64,000 nucleotides of DNA from Nocardiopsis potens DSM 45234 (GCF_000341105.1 NZ_ANBB01000021.1:62001-126000); one strand, 5' to 3'. Counted from the first letter of the stretch, positions 1 to 9,066 are shown. A program made the numbers and translations. The notes: generated by a model not told the origin, from the letters alone.

Positions 1-270
1 GCCGCCTACCCGCTCCCCGACTCGGACGACCCCGACGAGCTGCGCCGCCACGCCCGCTCCCTGGAGGAGACCGCCGCGCAGAGCGCCCTCCAACTGGCCG
101 GCGCCGCCTCCGGCAGCGGAACCCTCCGCGAACTCGCCGCGAACGCCCTCCAGGCCGCCGTCGCCCGCTCCCTGGAATGGGGCGGCGACCTCCCGGCCTT
201 CCCGGGCTACCCGGAGAAGGCGGCGCCCTCGCCCTCCCCCACCGCAGCAGAGGAGAAGGAGGGCGACTGA
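1..270 (+). CDS. Ferritin-like DUF4439 protein, C-terminal part (5' end outside window)
   Basis: The reading frame is open from the first base and ends with TGA at 268-270, giving 89 residues. It reads as an Ala/Leu-rich helical segment (ELRRHARSLEETAAQSALQ) followed by a short WGGDLPAFPGYP tail. From memory, actinobacterial DUF4439 (ferritin-like four-helix) proteins end with a similar AFPG motif and often lie next to proS, which is the neighbour here on the opposite strand. The family call is inferred from this tail and the context, because the N-terminal half is missing. Its role is unknown. The stop codon falls inside the first CRISPR-like repeat. Confidence 0.55.
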   Translation, partial: AAYPLPDSDDPDELRRHARSLEETAAQSALQLAGAASGSGTLRELAANALQAAVARSLEWGGDLPAFPGYPEKAAPSPSPTAAEEKEGD

Positions 271-352
271 CCCCGCGTGCGCGGGACTCAGGCGGCCGGC
301 CACAGGGTGCGGGGTGCCGGTGGCGGTCCATTCCCGCGTGCGCGGGACTCAG
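263..352. CRISPR. Two-repeat, one-spacer type I-E-like CRISPR remnant
   Basis: Two 29-nt repeats lie at 263-291 and 324-352 with a 61-bp period, which is the usual 29 + 32 arrangement of type I-E arrays. The last 20 bases of both are identical (CCCGCGTGCGCGGGACTCAG) and hold the typical short GC hairpin. The second repeat starts CGGTCCAT, like canonical actinobacterial I-E repeats. The first repeat is degenerate at its 5' end, where it overlaps the stop codon of the preceding gene. The single spacer is 292-323. No cas gene is visible. It could instead be a duplicated hairpin terminator. Confidence 0.45.
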
Positions 353-423
353 AGCGAATGACCTGGGGAAACAACGGGCGTCATCTTCCCGCGACCGGCC
401 GGGAGCCGCACCGATTCTACGGC

Positions 424-461
424 GGAGGGCGCTCCCCCGCAGGTGCGGCGGAGCGCCCTCC
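424..461. terminator. Hairpin terminator between DUF4439 gene and proS
   Basis: Perfect 12-bp arms (GGAGGGCGCTCC at 424-435 and GGAGCGCCCTCC at 450-461) enclose a 14-nt loop. The hairpin starts 11 bases beyond the proS stop codon and lies between convergent genes, so it can serve both. There is no U-tract, as is common in high-GC actinobacteria. Confidence 0.7.
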
Positions 462-472
462 AAGCCGTCGCG

Positions 473-2239
473 TCAGTCCTTCTTGTCGGCCTCGACGATG
501 GCGGCGACCTTGGTGACGGCGGAGTCCAGGGAGACCTCCTCGCGGTCGCCGGTGCGGCGGTCGCGGAGCTCCAGGACGCCGTCGGCCAGGCCCTTGCCGA
601 CGATGAGGGCGGTGGGGACGCCGAGCAGCTCCGCGTCGGTGAACTTCACGCCCGGGGAGACGCCCTTGCGGTCGTCGACCAGGACCCGGACGCCCTTGGC
701 CTCCAGCTCCTCGGCCAGGCGCAGCGCGACCTCGATCTGCTCGCCCTTGCCGGTGGCGACCACGTGCACGTCGGCGGGGGCCACGGCGCGCGGCCAGACG
801 ATGCCCTTGCCGTCGTGGGACTGCTCGACGATGGAGGCGACCACGCGGGACACCCCGATGCCGTAGGAGCCCATGGTGATCCGCTTGGGCTTGCCGTCCG
901 GGCCGAGCGCGTCCACCTCGAAGGCGTCGGCGTACTTGCGGCCCAGCTGGAAGACGTGGCCGATCTCGATGCCGCGCGCGGTGTAGAGGGTGCCCCGCCC
1001 GTCCGGCGAGGGGTCGCCGTCCCGCACGTCGGCGACGTCGAGGACGCCGTCCGGGGTGAAGTCGCGGCCGCAGACCAGGTCCACCACGTGGTGGTCGGCC
1101 TTGTCCGCGCCGGTGACCCAGGCGGTGCCGGCCACGATGCGCGGGTCGGCGTAGTAGGCGAGCTTGTTGCCCTGCAGCGCGGCCGGGCCGACGTAGCCCT
1201 TGACCAGGTAGGGGCGGGCGGCGAAGTCGGCCTCTTCGAGCAGGGCGACCTCGGCCGGCTCCAGGGCGGCCTCCAGCCGCTTCACGTCGACCTCGCGGTC
1301 GCCGGGCACGCCGATGCCGATGACCTCCCACTCCTCCTCACCCGGCTGCCTGACCTTGACCAGGACGTTCTTCAGGGTGTCGGCGGCGGTGAAGGTGCGG
1401 CCCAGGCCGGCCCCGTTGAGGTGGTCGACCAGGGTCTCGATGGTGGGGGTGTCCGGGGTGTGGTGCACGGCCGCCTCGGGCAGGCCCTCGATCGGCCGCG
1501 CGGGCGGCGCGGGGGTCTTGACCGCCTCGACGTTGGCGGCGTAGTCCGATTCGGTGCTGCGGACGAAGGTGTCCTCGCCGTTGGGGGTCTCGGCGAGGAA
1601 CTCCTCGGAGGCCGAGCCGCCCATCGCGCCGGAGGTGGCCGAGACGATCACGTAGCGCAGGCCGAGCCGGTCGAAGATGCGGACGTAGGCGTCGCGGTGC
1701 CGGGCGTAGGAGCACTCCAGGCCCTCGTCGTCGATGTCGAAGGAGTAGGAGTCCTTCATGTGGAACTCGCGGCCGCGCAGCACGCCGGCCCGCGGGCGGG
1801 CCTCGTCCCGGAACTTCTCCTGGATCTGGTAGAGGATGACCGGGAAGTCCTTGTAGGAGGAGTACTCGCCCTTGACCAGGAGGGTGAAGACCTCTTCGTG
1901 GGTGGGGGCGAGCAGGTAGTCGGCGCCCTTGCGGTCGGTGAGCCGGAACAGGGTGTCGCCGTACTCGGTCCACCGGTTGCTGGCCTCGTAGTACTCGCGG
2001 GGCAGCAGCGCGGGCAGCAGCACCTCCTGGCCGCCGATCCGGTTCATCTCCTCGCGGACGACACCGGCGACGTTCTCCAGGACCAGCTTGCCGAGCGGCA
2101 GCCAGCTGTAGACGCCGGGGGCGGCGCGGCGCACGTAGCCGCCGCGGACCAGCAGCTTGTGGCTCGGCACCTCTGCGTCCGCTGGGTCCTCGCGCAGGGT
2201 GCGCAGGAACAGGGTCGACATCCGCAGCAGCACGGCCAC
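473..2239 (-). CDS. proS: Prolyl-tRNA synthetase (bacterial type with editing insertion)
   Basis: This class II aminoacyl-tRNA synthetase charges tRNA-Pro in the cytoplasm. It has 588 residues, close to actinobacterial ProRS with the INS editing domain. The N-terminus [19 protein letters not shown] and the motifs [38 protein letters not shown] and [21 protein letters not shown] are diagnostic. The segment from about 225 to 400 is the editing insertion, and the HGTP anticodon-binding domain is C-terminal. The ATG at 2239 was chosen because related proteins carry the same short MA..-RMS extension; an internal Met at 2221 is the alternative. A hairpin at 424-461 follows the gene. Confidence 0.97.
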   Translation of the reverse strand: MAVLLRMSTLFLRTLREDPADAEVPSHKLLVRGGYVRRAAPGVYSWLPLGKLVLENVAGVVREEMNRIGGQEVLLPALLPREYYEASNRWTEYGDTLFRLTDRKGADYLLAPTHEEVFTLLVKGEYSSYKDFPVILYQIQEKFRDEARPRAGVLRGREFHMKDSYSFDIDDEGLECSYARHRDAYVRIFDRLGLRYVIVSATSGAMGGSASEEFLAETPNGEDTFVRSTESDYAANVEAVKTPAPPARPIEGLPEAAVHHTPDTPTIETLVDHLNGAGLGRTFTAADTLKNVLVKVRQPGEEEWEVIGIGVPGDREVDVKRLEAALEPAEVALLEEADFAARPYLVKGYVGPAALQGNKLAYYADPRIVAGTAWVTGADKADHHVVDLVCGRDFTPDGVLDVADVRDGDPSPDGRGTLYTARGIEIGHVFQLGRKYADAFEVDALGPDGKPKRITMGSYGIGVSRVVASIVEQSHDGKGIVWPRAVAPADVHVVATGKGEQIEVALRLAEELEAKGVRVLVDDRKGVSPGVKFTDAELLGVPTALIVGKGLADGVLELRDRRTGDREEVSLDSAVTKVAAIVEADKKD

Positions 2240-2381
2240 TCCTCGGTTGGTGATGCGTCAGGGCAAGCCTGGTGGTCAGAGGGGTTCCAGGCTAGCGCTC
2301 CGCCGTGCCGCCCGCAGCCGGACGGGGGGCGGCCCCGGGGCGGCGGATGCGCTCCCGGAGCCGCCCGCTCCGCGGCCGGGA

Positions 2382-3905
2382 TCAGCCGTCCAGCGCGAAG
2401 GCGGTCATCACCGCCGCGTGGTCGGATGTCCACTCGTTGTCGGCGTGGTCGGGGTAGACCTGCGGGTCTCCGGCGACCAGCGTCTCGGAGCCGCTGACCT
2501 CCAGGTCCCCGGCGTAGTAGACGAAGTCGATCCGGTCCTGGGGCTCCTCCACCCCGGTGGCGCCGTCCCGCCGGGGGAACAGCGGGGACCAGGTGATGCC
2601 GGGCTCGGCCACCGGGTCGGGGTGGGCCTCGCGGAAGGAGTCGGTCAGGCCGGCGTCGGCGGGCACCGTGGAGGCGGGCCAGGGCACGTCGGCGTAGCCG
2701 CAGTTCTTCTCCCGGTTGGCCTCGGTCCAGTCCAGGTGGGAGGGGGAGTTGAAGTCGCCGAGCAGCAGCACCGGGACGTCGCCGGCGGCGGCGAGGTCCG
2801 CCTCCATCGCGGCGACGGTGTCCTCGATCTGCGGGGTGCGGCCGGACTCGGCCTCGCGCTCCAGGATGCGGTCCACCGGCATGCCCGCGTCGCAGGCGTC
2901 GTAGGGGCCGTAGGGGGTGTAGCCGAGGTGGACGTTCCAGAGCGCGACCTCGGAGTCCTCTCCGTCCAGCGCGATCTTGACGCTGCCCGAGGCGTTGACC
3001 TCGCCGCGCTCCTCGGTGATCGGGTACTTGCTGATCACGCCGAGGCTGCCGGGGGACTGCCAGTGGTACCAGCCGAGCGCGTCTGCCAGCCGCTCGGCCG
3101 CCTCGCCCTGGGTCTCCTGCAGGCCGACGATGTCGGCGCCGCTCTCCGCGAGGTAGCGGAGCTGCTTCTCGTGGTACCCGTTGACCCGGGTGCCGGCGTG
3201 CCAGGTGTTGTAGCTCATCACGTCGAGCTCGCCGACCAGCGGCTCCTTCTTCTTGCGGACCGGGACGACGGCGGTGATCCGGTCGGTGGAGCCGTCGTCG
3301 CCGACCGCTTCCACCACGATCTCGGCGCCCCGCCCGGGGTTGCCCTTCGGCGTGCCGGTGACGGTGCCGTCCGCGGCCACCTCGGCCCACTTCGGCCCGG
3401 AGACCTTGCGGAACTCCGGTTCTCCGCCGCCGGAGGCGAGTCCGCCGACGGAGGCCTGGTAGGCGTCGCCCTTGCGCCCGTTGCGCAGGGTGATCTCGTC
3501 GACGGGGAAGGCGACCGGGCGGTCGTCGGTGACGGTGAAGTCGACCGGTTCGGCCAGCCACTCGTAGCCGTCCCGGGCCAGGAGGTAGGCGGTGTAGTCG
3601 CCGGCGCGCAGCGCGGCGGTGTCCACCTCGGCCTCCCCTTCCGCCTCGGGCGCGTAGGACCAGGCCAGGGAGGGTTCGGTGTACTCCTCGTCGACCGGCC
3701 CCTCGCCCTGGGGGTAGACGCCGATCCAGTTGGTGTCGTGCGGGTCGGGGGTGCTGTACCCGAACTTCGCGGCCCCGCCCTGGGCCACCGGGCCGGCCAG
3801 GGCCAGGGTGCCCGCCGGTTCGGCCTGCGCCGGGGCGGCCGCCCCGGCCAGGACGACGGCGGCGGCCGCGGCGGCCGCCAGGGCCCGCCTCCACCTGCCT
3901 CGCAT
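2382..3905 (-). CDS. Secreted endonuclease/exonuclease/phosphatase family protein with Ig-like domain
   Basis: The 507-residue protein starts with a Sec signal peptide (MRGRWRR, an Ala/Val core, then AQA-EP, cleavage near residue 28), so it is exported. Residues from about 30 to 240 contain beta-rich segments including a putative Ig (He_PIG-like) domain. The EEP hydrolase domain follows with its full motif set: SYNTW (Asn), VGLQET (catalytic Glu), WNVHLGYT, LLGDFNSPSH, and terminal SDHAAV (catalytic His). This fold includes secreted nucleases, phosphodiesterases and sphingomyelinase-like enzymes, and the substrate cannot be chosen from sequence. The ATG at 3905 has GGAGGAA just upstream. It diverges from the LLM gene at 4193. 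Confidence 0.85.
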   Translation of the reverse strand: MRGRWRRALAAAAAAAVVLAGAAAPAQAEPAGTLALAGPVAQGGAAKFGYSTPDPHDTNWIGVYPQGEGPVDEEYTEPSLAWSYAPEAEGEAEVDTAALRAGDYTAYLLARDGYEWLAEPVDFTVTDDRPVAFPVDEITLRNGRKGDAYQASVGGLASGGGEPEFRKVSGPKWAEVAADGTVTGTPKGNPGRGAEIVVEAVGDDGSTDRITAVVPVRKKKEPLVGELDVMSYNTWHAGTRVNGYHEKQLRYLAESGADIVGLQETQGEAAERLADALGWYHWQSPGSLGVISKYPITEERGEVNASGSVKIALDGEDSEVALWNVHLGYTPYGPYDACDAGMPVDRILEREAESGRTPQIEDTVAAMEADLAAAGDVPVLLLGDFNSPSHLDWTEANREKNCGYADVPWPASTVPADAGLTDSFREAHPDPVAEPGITWSPLFPRRDGATGVEEPQDRIDFVYYAGDLEVSGSETLVAGDPQVYPDHADNEWTSDHAAVMTAFALDG

Positions 3906-3980
3906 TGCTTCCTCCAGTGCCGTTGCTCATCGCGGTGCGCGTCCCGCACACGCTGACGGCGCATGACGATGGCACGGCTC

Positions 3981-3999
3981 CCGGGGGTGGAACCCCCGG
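3981..3999. promoter_or_regulatory. Perfect inverted repeat upstream of the secreted EEP gene
   Basis: CCGGGGGT (3981-3988) and ACCCCCGG (3992-3999) form an 8-bp stem with a 3-nt loop about 75 bp upstream of the start at 3905. It could be an operator or a leader hairpin. Nothing in the sequence decides between them. Confidence 0.3.
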
Positions 4000-4138
4000 T
4001 AACGGTTGGGCGAAGAAGGCGGGCGGGGCGGGCGGGGCCGGGTGTCCGGGCTGCGAGCGGGGCGGGTCCGGGTAAACATCGGCGGCCTGCCCGGCTGCGG
4101 CGGGCTCCGGATTCGTTGTCGGTCCGGTACCGCACTGA

Positions 4139-4162
4139 TACGCTACCAAGCGTTCGCTTGGT
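4139..4162. promoter_or_regulatory. Promoter -10 plus TetR-type operator, site 1
   Basis: The palindrome ACCAAGCGTTCGCTTGGT occupies 4145-4162 with perfect 8-bp arms around TT. It directly abuts a -10-like TACGCT (4139-4144), which has TTGTCG 17 bp upstream at 4116-4121, so a bound repressor would cover the transcription start. It lies 30 bp before the LLM start at 4193. Near-identical palindromes occur at 10338, 10407, 22971, 30237, 58303 and 61853. Confidence 0.7.
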
Positions 4163-4192
4163 TGCTCGTCACCGTCGAATACCGGAGGCGCC

Positions 4193-5263
4193 ATGCCGTC
4201 CCTACGAGTCAGCCTGGGGTACGAAGTCGAGGTCCGGGGCCGCACCCGCGAGGTCGAGCGGCGCGCCTTCGACAACGTGCTGGCCCAGGCCGAACTGGCC
4301 GACGAACTCGGCTACGAGGCCGCCTGGTTCGTGGAGCACCACTTCACCCGGGGCTTCTCGCACTCCTCCGCCCCCGACCTGGTCCTCGCCGCGATCTCCC
4401 AGCGCACCCGCCGCCTCCGGCTCGGCCTGGGCGTGGTGCTGCTGCCCTTCCAGCCGCCGATCCGCACGGCGGAGCGGGTGGCCACCCTGGACGTGCTCTC
4501 CGGCGGCCGGGTCGAGTTCGGCACCGGCCGCGGCGCCTCCCCGCTGGAGTACCAGGCCTTCCAGCGCCCCTTCGAGCAGTCCCGGCGGATCTGGGAGGAG
4601 TCGCTGGAGGCGGTGCTGGAGATCTGGCGGGCCGACGGCGCCCCGGTCACCATCGACAGCCCCTACTTCCAGGTGCCCGGCGTCTCGGTCTACCCCCGCC
4701 CGACCCAGGAGCCGCACCCCCCGGTCTGGGTGGCCTCCACCAGCCTGGAGGGGTACCTGGCGGCGGCCCGCCGCGGCCACAACCTGCTCGGCATGACCAT
4801 GCTCAAGGGGCTGGACGACGTCGCCGAGGACATCGCCGCCTACAAGCGGACCCTGGCCGAGCACGGCTTCGACCCGGACACCCGCCGGGTCGCGCTGATG
4901 ATCCCCTGGCACGTGGCGCCCACCCGGGACGAGGCGGTGCAGACCGCCTCCGACGCGGTGCTCTGGTACATCCGCCGCCAGGTCAACCTGGTCACCCCGC
5001 CGGACTACTACGACGCCCGGCACGCCACCCACAGGGTGCTGGGCCAGCTGGCCGCCGGCATGCCCCCGGAGGAGGCGCTGGAGGTGCTGGGCCGGCACCA
5101 CATGGTGGTCATCGACGACGTGGCGGGCTCGCGCGCCGCGGTCGAGCGGATCCGCGCGGCGGGCGCCACCGACCTGCTGCTCCAGGCCCAGGTCGGCGGG
5201 CTCGCCCATGAGCACGTGTGCAACTCGATCAAGCTCTTCAAGCAGGAGGTGGTCCCCGAATGA
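4193..5263 (+). CDS. LLM-class (luciferase-like) flavin-dependent monooxygenase, paralogue 1
   Basis: The 356-residue protein has the bacterial-luciferase TIM-barrel fold. Recognisable motifs are the AWFVEHHF segment near residue 45, RLRLGLGVVLLPFQPP, and the VATLDVLSGGRVEFGTGRG signature. Members oxidise substrates with reduced FMN supplied by a separate reductase or with F420. Type II Baeyer-Villiger monooxygenases belong here, and the flavin reductase at 10482 could be its partner. The gene lies behind operator site 1 and overlaps the next gene by four bases (ATGA at 5260-5263), which suggests coupled translation. The ATG at 4193 follows ACCGGAGGCGCC. The substrate is unknown. Confidence 0.85.
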   Translation: MPSLRVSLGYEVEVRGRTREVERRAFDNVLAQAELADELGYEAAWFVEHHFTRGFSHSSAPDLVLAAISQRTRRLRLGLGVVLLPFQPPIRTAERVATLDVLSGGRVEFGTGRGASPLEYQAFQRPFEQSRRIWEESLEAVLEIWRADGAPVTIDSPYFQVPGVSVYPRPTQEPHPPVWVASTSLEGYLAAARRGHNLLGMTMLKGLDDVAEDIAAYKRTLAEHGFDPDTRRVALMIPWHVAPTRDEAVQTASDAVLWYIRRQVNLVTPPDYYDARHATHRVLGQLAAGMPPEEALEVLGRHHMVVIDDVAGSRAAVERIRAAGATDLLLQAQVGGLAHEHVCNSIKLFKQEVVPE

Positions 5264-6375
5264 GCCGGGTGCCGGAACCGGCGTGGATCCGCGCCGACGC
5301 CCCCTTCCCCGCCCCGGCCACCGGGGGCGGGGGGCCGGGGGAGGTACTGCTGGTCTCGCCGGACGCGGAGACCGCCGTCCCGCTGACCGCCGCCGACCGC
5401 GCCGCCGCGGTGGAGGTGGGCGCCGCGGTGCTGGCCCGGGCCGGCGTCGGCCCCGGCGACCGGGTGGCCGTCGCCCTCAACGGCGACGGCGAGCAGACCG
5501 GCGCGCTGGTGGCGGAGGCGGCGGCCGCCGCGGGCGCCTCGGCCGCCTCGCTGGGGCCGCGCGGGCGGATGCGGCTGCACCGGGCGCTGGAGTCGCTGGC
5601 CGCCACGGTGCTGGTGGCCACCCCAACCGGTGTGCTGGACCTGCTGGCCCGGATGCACGCGGAGTTCCTGGTCGACCCGCTCGACCTGGGGCTGCGCCGG
5701 ATCCTGCTGGCCGGGGAGATCACCGGGGAGCACGTCCGCCGGCAGCTGGCCGCGGAGTTCGACGCCGAGGTCGCCGACCTGTTCGTCGACCCGCTGCTCC
5801 AGGTGCCGGTGGCCTGCCGGGACGGCGCCGGCGGCGGGCTGCACCAGCCGCGGCCGGGCCTGGTGGAGGCGGCCCCGCCGGCCGAGGACGAGCTGCTGCG
5901 GGCCCCCTATCCGGCGGGCACCGCCGAGCTGGTCACCCGGCCGCTGTGGCATTCGGCGCTGGCAGGGGCCGCGGTGCGCACCGGCTTCGCCGCCGCGGTG
6001 GCCGAGGGCGCCGACCTGGTCCCGGTCCCCGGGCACACCGTGGGCGACAGGGTGCTGGTCCGGGGGCGTTGGCTCTCGCTGCCCCGGCTGGAGCGGGCGC
6101 TGGCGCCGATCGACGGCATCGGCTCCTGGGAGCTGAGGGTGTCGCGCCCGGGCACCTTGGACACCGCCGCCCTGCACGTCTCCTTCACCCGGGAGTCCCT
6201 GGTGGGCAACCCGATGTGGACCAAGCGGATCGAGCAGGCCCTGCTCGCCGCCGCCCCGGTCCACATCGGCGTGGTCACCGGCCCCGCCGACCCGGACCTG
6301 CCGCCCGGCCCCGCGTCCGGCTCGCTCGCCGACGAACGCGGCCACCACCTGGGCCGCGACCGCGGCGCCCTGTGA
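5260..6375 (+). CDS. PaaK-like adenylate-forming homologue lacking the P-loop
   Basis: The start was placed at ATG 5260, overlapping the LLM stop and preceded by AGGAGG at 5244-5249, giving 371 residues. Segments such as GDRVAVALNGDG, LVATPTGVLDLLARM and LRRILLAGEITGEHVRRQL align by eye with phenylacetate-CoA ligase (PaaK) N-terminal regions, and a C-terminal segment MWTKRIEQAL resembles the PaaK C-domain. No Ser/Thr/Gly-rich ATP-binding loop (SSGTTG) is visible and the length is about 60-70 residues below PaaK. It may be an inactive or repurposed ligase that works with the upstream LLM. A similar LLM plus degenerate ligase pair is at 23034-25689. Confidence 0.7.
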   Translation: MSRVPEPAWIRADAPFPAPATGGGGPGEVLLVSPDAETAVPLTAADRAAAVEVGAAVLARAGVGPGDRVAVALNGDGEQTGALVAEAAAAAGASAASLGPRGRMRLHRALESLAATVLVATPTGVLDLLARMHAEFLVDPLDLGLRRILLAGEITGEHVRRQLAAEFDAEVADLFVDPLLQVPVACRDGAGGGLHQPRPGLVEAAPPAEDELLRAPYPAGTAELVTRPLWHSALAGAAVRTGFAAAVAEGADLVPVPGHTVGDRVLVRGRWLSLPRLERALAPIDGIGSWELRVSRPGTLDTAALHVSFTRESLVGNPMWTKRIEQALLAAAPVHIGVVTGPADPDLPPGPASGSLADERGHHLGRDRGAL

Positions 6376-6560
6376 GCACCCTCCCGACAGCACGGTGACG
6401 CGGCCCCGCCCCGGCCTCCCGCTCGCGGAAGGAGGGGCCGCCCGGGTTCCGCCGGTGGCCGTCCGGCCCGGCCGGGGCCGGCACCGCTCCCCGGACCGCT
6501 CGGCTCCGGCGGGCCCTCCGCGCCGGGCCTCCGCCGCGTTCCCGGCGACCGGCCGGCGCG

Positions 6561-6640
6561 TCCTCCCTGTCCTCCCTGTCCTCCCTGCCTCCCCTCCCCT
6601 GGCGCCTCTTCTTCCGCCTCCTCCTCGGTTCCCCCCTTCC
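6561..6640 (+). other. Polypyrimidine tract in the leader of the FadD3-like gene
   Basis: About 80 bases that are almost all C and T lie 30-110 bp upstream of the start at 6672, including three tandem copies of TCCTCCCTG (6561-6587). The rest of the 296-bp gap from 6376 shows no clear hairpin or operator. Function is unknown; slippage between the short repeats is likely. Confidence 0.5.
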
Positions 6641-6671
6641 GTGCGGGTTCGGCCCGCAGAGAGGATCCGCG

Positions 6672-8354
6672 ATGCAGCAGAGCAGCCCCCGCCCCTCCGC
6701 CGGTGCCGAGCCCGGGTTCGCGCCCCTGCCGCCCGGGTGGACGTCCATCCCCCGCATGCTCCGGGACCGGGCCCGGTCCCGGCCCGAGGCGGTACTGCTC
6801 GCCTCCGGCTCCGAGCGGACCACCGCGGCCGGCCTCGCCGAGCGGGCGCGGCGGACCGCACGCGCGCTGATCGCCGCCGGGGTGCGGCCCGGCGACCGGG
6901 TCGCCCTGCTCGGCCCGAACACCCCGCAGTGGGCGGCCGCCGCCTTCGGGGTGTGGGACGCCGGGGCGGTCCTCGTCCCGCTCTCCACCCGGTTCAAGGG
7001 CCTGGAGGCCGCCGACCTGCTGCGCCGCACCGGGGCCCGGCTGCTGCTCTGCACCGAGCACTTCCTGGACACCTCGTTCGTGCGGCTGATCGAAGAGGCC
7101 GAGGGGCCGCCGGCGGGCGGGCGCCCGTTCGCCGGGCTGCCCGCCCTCGACCGGGCGGTGCTGCTCGACGCCGGGCCGGGCGACCCCGCGGCGGAGCGCG
7201 CCGGGACCTGCGCCTTCGAGGCGTTCCTGGCCGAGGGCGAGCGGGTCCCCGCCGGTACGGCCGAGGAGCGCGCGCTGGCGGTGGGCCCGGGCGACCTGGC
7301 CGAGATCCTGGCGACCTCCGGGACGACCGGCGCGCCCAAGGGCGTGATGATCCCGCACGGCCAGCTGCTCCGCGGCTACTGGGACTGGGCCGAGGTGGTG
7401 ACGCTGGGCGAAGGCGACCGCTACCCGGTGATCGCGCCGTTCTCGCACGGGTTCGGGGTCAACGCGGGGCTGCTGGCGGGGGTGATGCGGGCGGCGGTGC
7501 TGCTGCCGGTTCCGGTGTTCGACCCCGGTGCGCTGCTGGACCTGATCACCGAGGAGGGGGTCGGCGTCCTCGCCGGGCCGCCCACCATGTTCCAGGGGAT
7601 CCTGGAGGGCCTGGCGGCGTCCGGCCGGACCGCGCCCTCGCTGCGGGTCGGCATCTGCGGGGCGGCCTCGGTCCCTCCGGAGCTGGTCCGCCGCCTCCTC
7701 GACGAGCGGGTGGTCCGCCGGATGATCAACGCCTACGGGCTGATCGAGGGCACCGTGGTCTCGATGACCAGGGCGGGCGACCCGGTGGAGACCATCGCCG
7801 GGAGCACCGGCCGCGCCATGCCCGGGGTCTCCGTCGAGATCGCCGGGGAGGACGGGGCGCCGCTGCCGCCCGGCGAGCGCGGCGAGATCCTGGTCGGCGG
7901 GCACGGCGTGATGCTCGGCTACTGGGGCGACCCGGAGCGCACCGCCGAGGCCCTCGACGGCCGCGGCCGGCTGCGCACCGGCGACATCGGCGTCCTCGAC
8001 CAGGAGGGGAACCTGTCGGTGGTGGACCGCAAGAAGGACATGTTCATCGTCGGCGGCTTCAACGCCTACCCCGCCGAGATCGAGTCCCTGCTGCTGCGGC
8101 ACCCCGCGGTCGCGCGGGCCGCGGTGGTCCCGGTGCCCGACCCTCGCCTGGGCGAGGTCGGCTGCGCGTTCGTCGTCCCCGCCCCCGGATCCGGCGCCTC
8201 CTCCGCCGAGATCACCGCCTGGGCCGAGCGGAACATGTCCAACTACAAGGTGCCCCGCCGGGTGGTGCTGGCCGACTCGCTGCCCGCCAACGCCAACGGC
8301 AAGATCGACAAGGTGCGCCTGCGCCGCCTGGCCGAGGAGAGCCCGGCGGGGTGA
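6672..8354 (+). CDS. Acyl-CoA synthetase, FadD3-like (class I adenylate-forming)
   Basis: The 560-residue enzyme has all core motifs: P-loop TSGTTGAPKG (residues 215-224), INAYGLIEGT, GEILVGGHGVMLGYW, LRTGDIGVLD, FIVGGFNAYPAEIES, and the catalytic lysine in ANANGKIDK (about residue 544). It should convert a carboxylate to its CoA thioester via the acyl-adenylate. The HGFGVNAGLLAGVMRAA region, GGFNAYPAEIE and the RLGEVGCAFVV stretch recall mycobacterial FadD3, which activates a steroid C/D-ring propionate; this is a memory-based comparison. The ATG follows AGAGAGGATCCGCG. It is followed by a 64-bp palindrome and faces the DUF35 gene. Confidence 0.85.
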   Translation: MQQSSPRPSAGAEPGFAPLPPGWTSIPRMLRDRARSRPEAVLLASGSERTTAAGLAERARRTARALIAAGVRPGDRVALLGPNTPQWAAAAFGVWDAGAVLVPLSTRFKGLEAADLLRRTGARLLLCTEHFLDTSFVRLIEEAEGPPAGGRPFAGLPALDRAVLLDAGPGDPAAERAGTCAFEAFLAEGERVPAGTAEERALAVGPGDLAEILATSGTTGAPKGVMIPHGQLLRGYWDWAEVVTLGEGDRYPVIAPFSHGFGVNAGLLAGVMRAAVLLPVPVFDPGALLDLITEEGVGVLAGPPTMFQGILEGLAASGRTAPSLRVGICGAASVPPELVRRLLDERVVRRMINAYGLIEGTVVSMTRAGDPVETIAGSTGRAMPGVSVEIAGEDGAPLPPGERGEILVGGHGVMLGYWGDPERTAEALDGRGRLRTGDIGVLDQEGNLSVVDRKKDMFIVGGFNAYPAEIESLLLRHPAVARAAVVPVPDPRLGEVGCAFVVPAPGSGASSAEITAWAERNMSNYKVPRRVVLADSLPANANGKIDKVRLRRLAEESPAG

Positions 8355-8376
8355 GGCCGCGCCCGCGCCCCTCCTC

Positions 8377-8440
8377 CGATGGTCTTGGCGCTGCGGGCCC
8401 GTCAGAGCGCTCTGACGGGCCCGCAGCGCCAAGACCATCG
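8377..8440. repeat. 64-bp perfect palindrome, copy 1
   Basis: Two 32-nt arms (8377-8408 and 8409-8440) are perfectly complementary with no spacer and centre on AGAGCGCTCT. The arm starts CGATGGTCTTGGCGCTGC. It lies 22 bases after the stop of the FadD3-like gene and 35 bases before the stop of the convergent DUF35 gene, as a bidirectional terminator would. Related copies are at 12255, 36259 and, degenerate, 50057. Confidence 0.9.
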
Positions 8441-8475
8441 CCCGGGGGTTCCCGGCGGCGTTGCAGGGCGCGCCG

Positions 8476-8901
8476 TCAGCGCCGCGGGGCCGCCGGGCGC
8501 CAGTCGACCAGGGTCAGTCCGGGCCCGGCGTCGGTGAACACCGCTTCGACGGGCAGGCCCGCGGCGAGCACCTCGGGGCCGGCGCCGGCCAGGCGGCCCC
8601 AGCAGTGCAGGCCCGGGCCGTCGTCCAGGGCGACGCGGAGCACCGTGTAGGGCACCTCGGCCGCGAAGGCGGGGTGGAACGGCTGGTGGGTGACGGTCCA
8701 GGAGGCGACCCGCCCGGTTCCGGCGGAGTCCTGCCACTCCCAGGACCGCGAGCGGCAGGCCGGGCAGTACTCCCGCGCGGGGAAGCGGAGCAGCGCGCAG
8801 CCGGTGCAGCGCTGCACCGCGAGCCGGTGCCCGCGCACCAGTTCCCACCAGGCGGCGGAGTCCCGGTCCGCGCCGGGCCGGGGCCGTTCCGGTTCGGTCA
8901 T
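8476..8901 (-). CDS. DUF35 / Zn-ribbon OB-fold protein, partner of the Ltp2-like aldolase
   Basis: The 141-residue protein carries the rubredoxin-like zinc ribbon of DUF35 proteins (CTGCALLRFPAREYCPAC: C-x2-C-x10-C-x2-C) followed by an acyl-CoA-binding OB-fold (GTGRVASWTVTHQPFHPAF, VPYTVLRVALDDGPGLHCWGRL). In steroid side-chain degradation the ChsH2 DUF35 domain pairs with the thiolase-fold aldolase Ltp2. Here it lies just downstream of a thiolase-fold gene on the same strand (165 bp). The ATG at 8901 was chosen over an upstream start at 9012 because GAGGAG precedes it and the extension is low-complexity Pro/Arg. Confidence 0.85.
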   Translation of the reverse strand: MTEPERPRPGADRDSAAWWELVRGHRLAVQRCTGCALLRFPAREYCPACRSRSWEWQDSAGTGRVASWTVTHQPFHPAFAAEVPYTVLRVALDDGPGLHCWGRLAGAGPEVLAAGLPVEAVFTDAGPGLTLVDWRPAAPRR

Positions 8902-9066
8902 GGTCTCCTCGCCCTTCTGCCGGAGGTCGGCCCCGCCCGCCTGCGGGACCGGGGGAGTCCGGGGCGCCGGGCGCGGCCGCCGCGGCTCCGCCGCCGGCGG
9001 GGCGCCGGGCATCGGCCGTCCGCCCCGCCCTGCTCCGGGCCGGGGCGCCGGGTGCGCGGGCTCCGT

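Noticed and set aside
443-2497. 684-codon open frame on the plus strand
   Set aside because: It is antisense to proS, whose protein has clear family motifs. The frame translates to Gly/Val/Ala/Asp repeats typical of a high-GC shadow.
8377-8440. 64-bp palindrome as a TetR operator
   Set aside because: It lies at the 3' end of convergent genes, shares no sequence with the ACCAAGC sites and is far longer than a dimer site.
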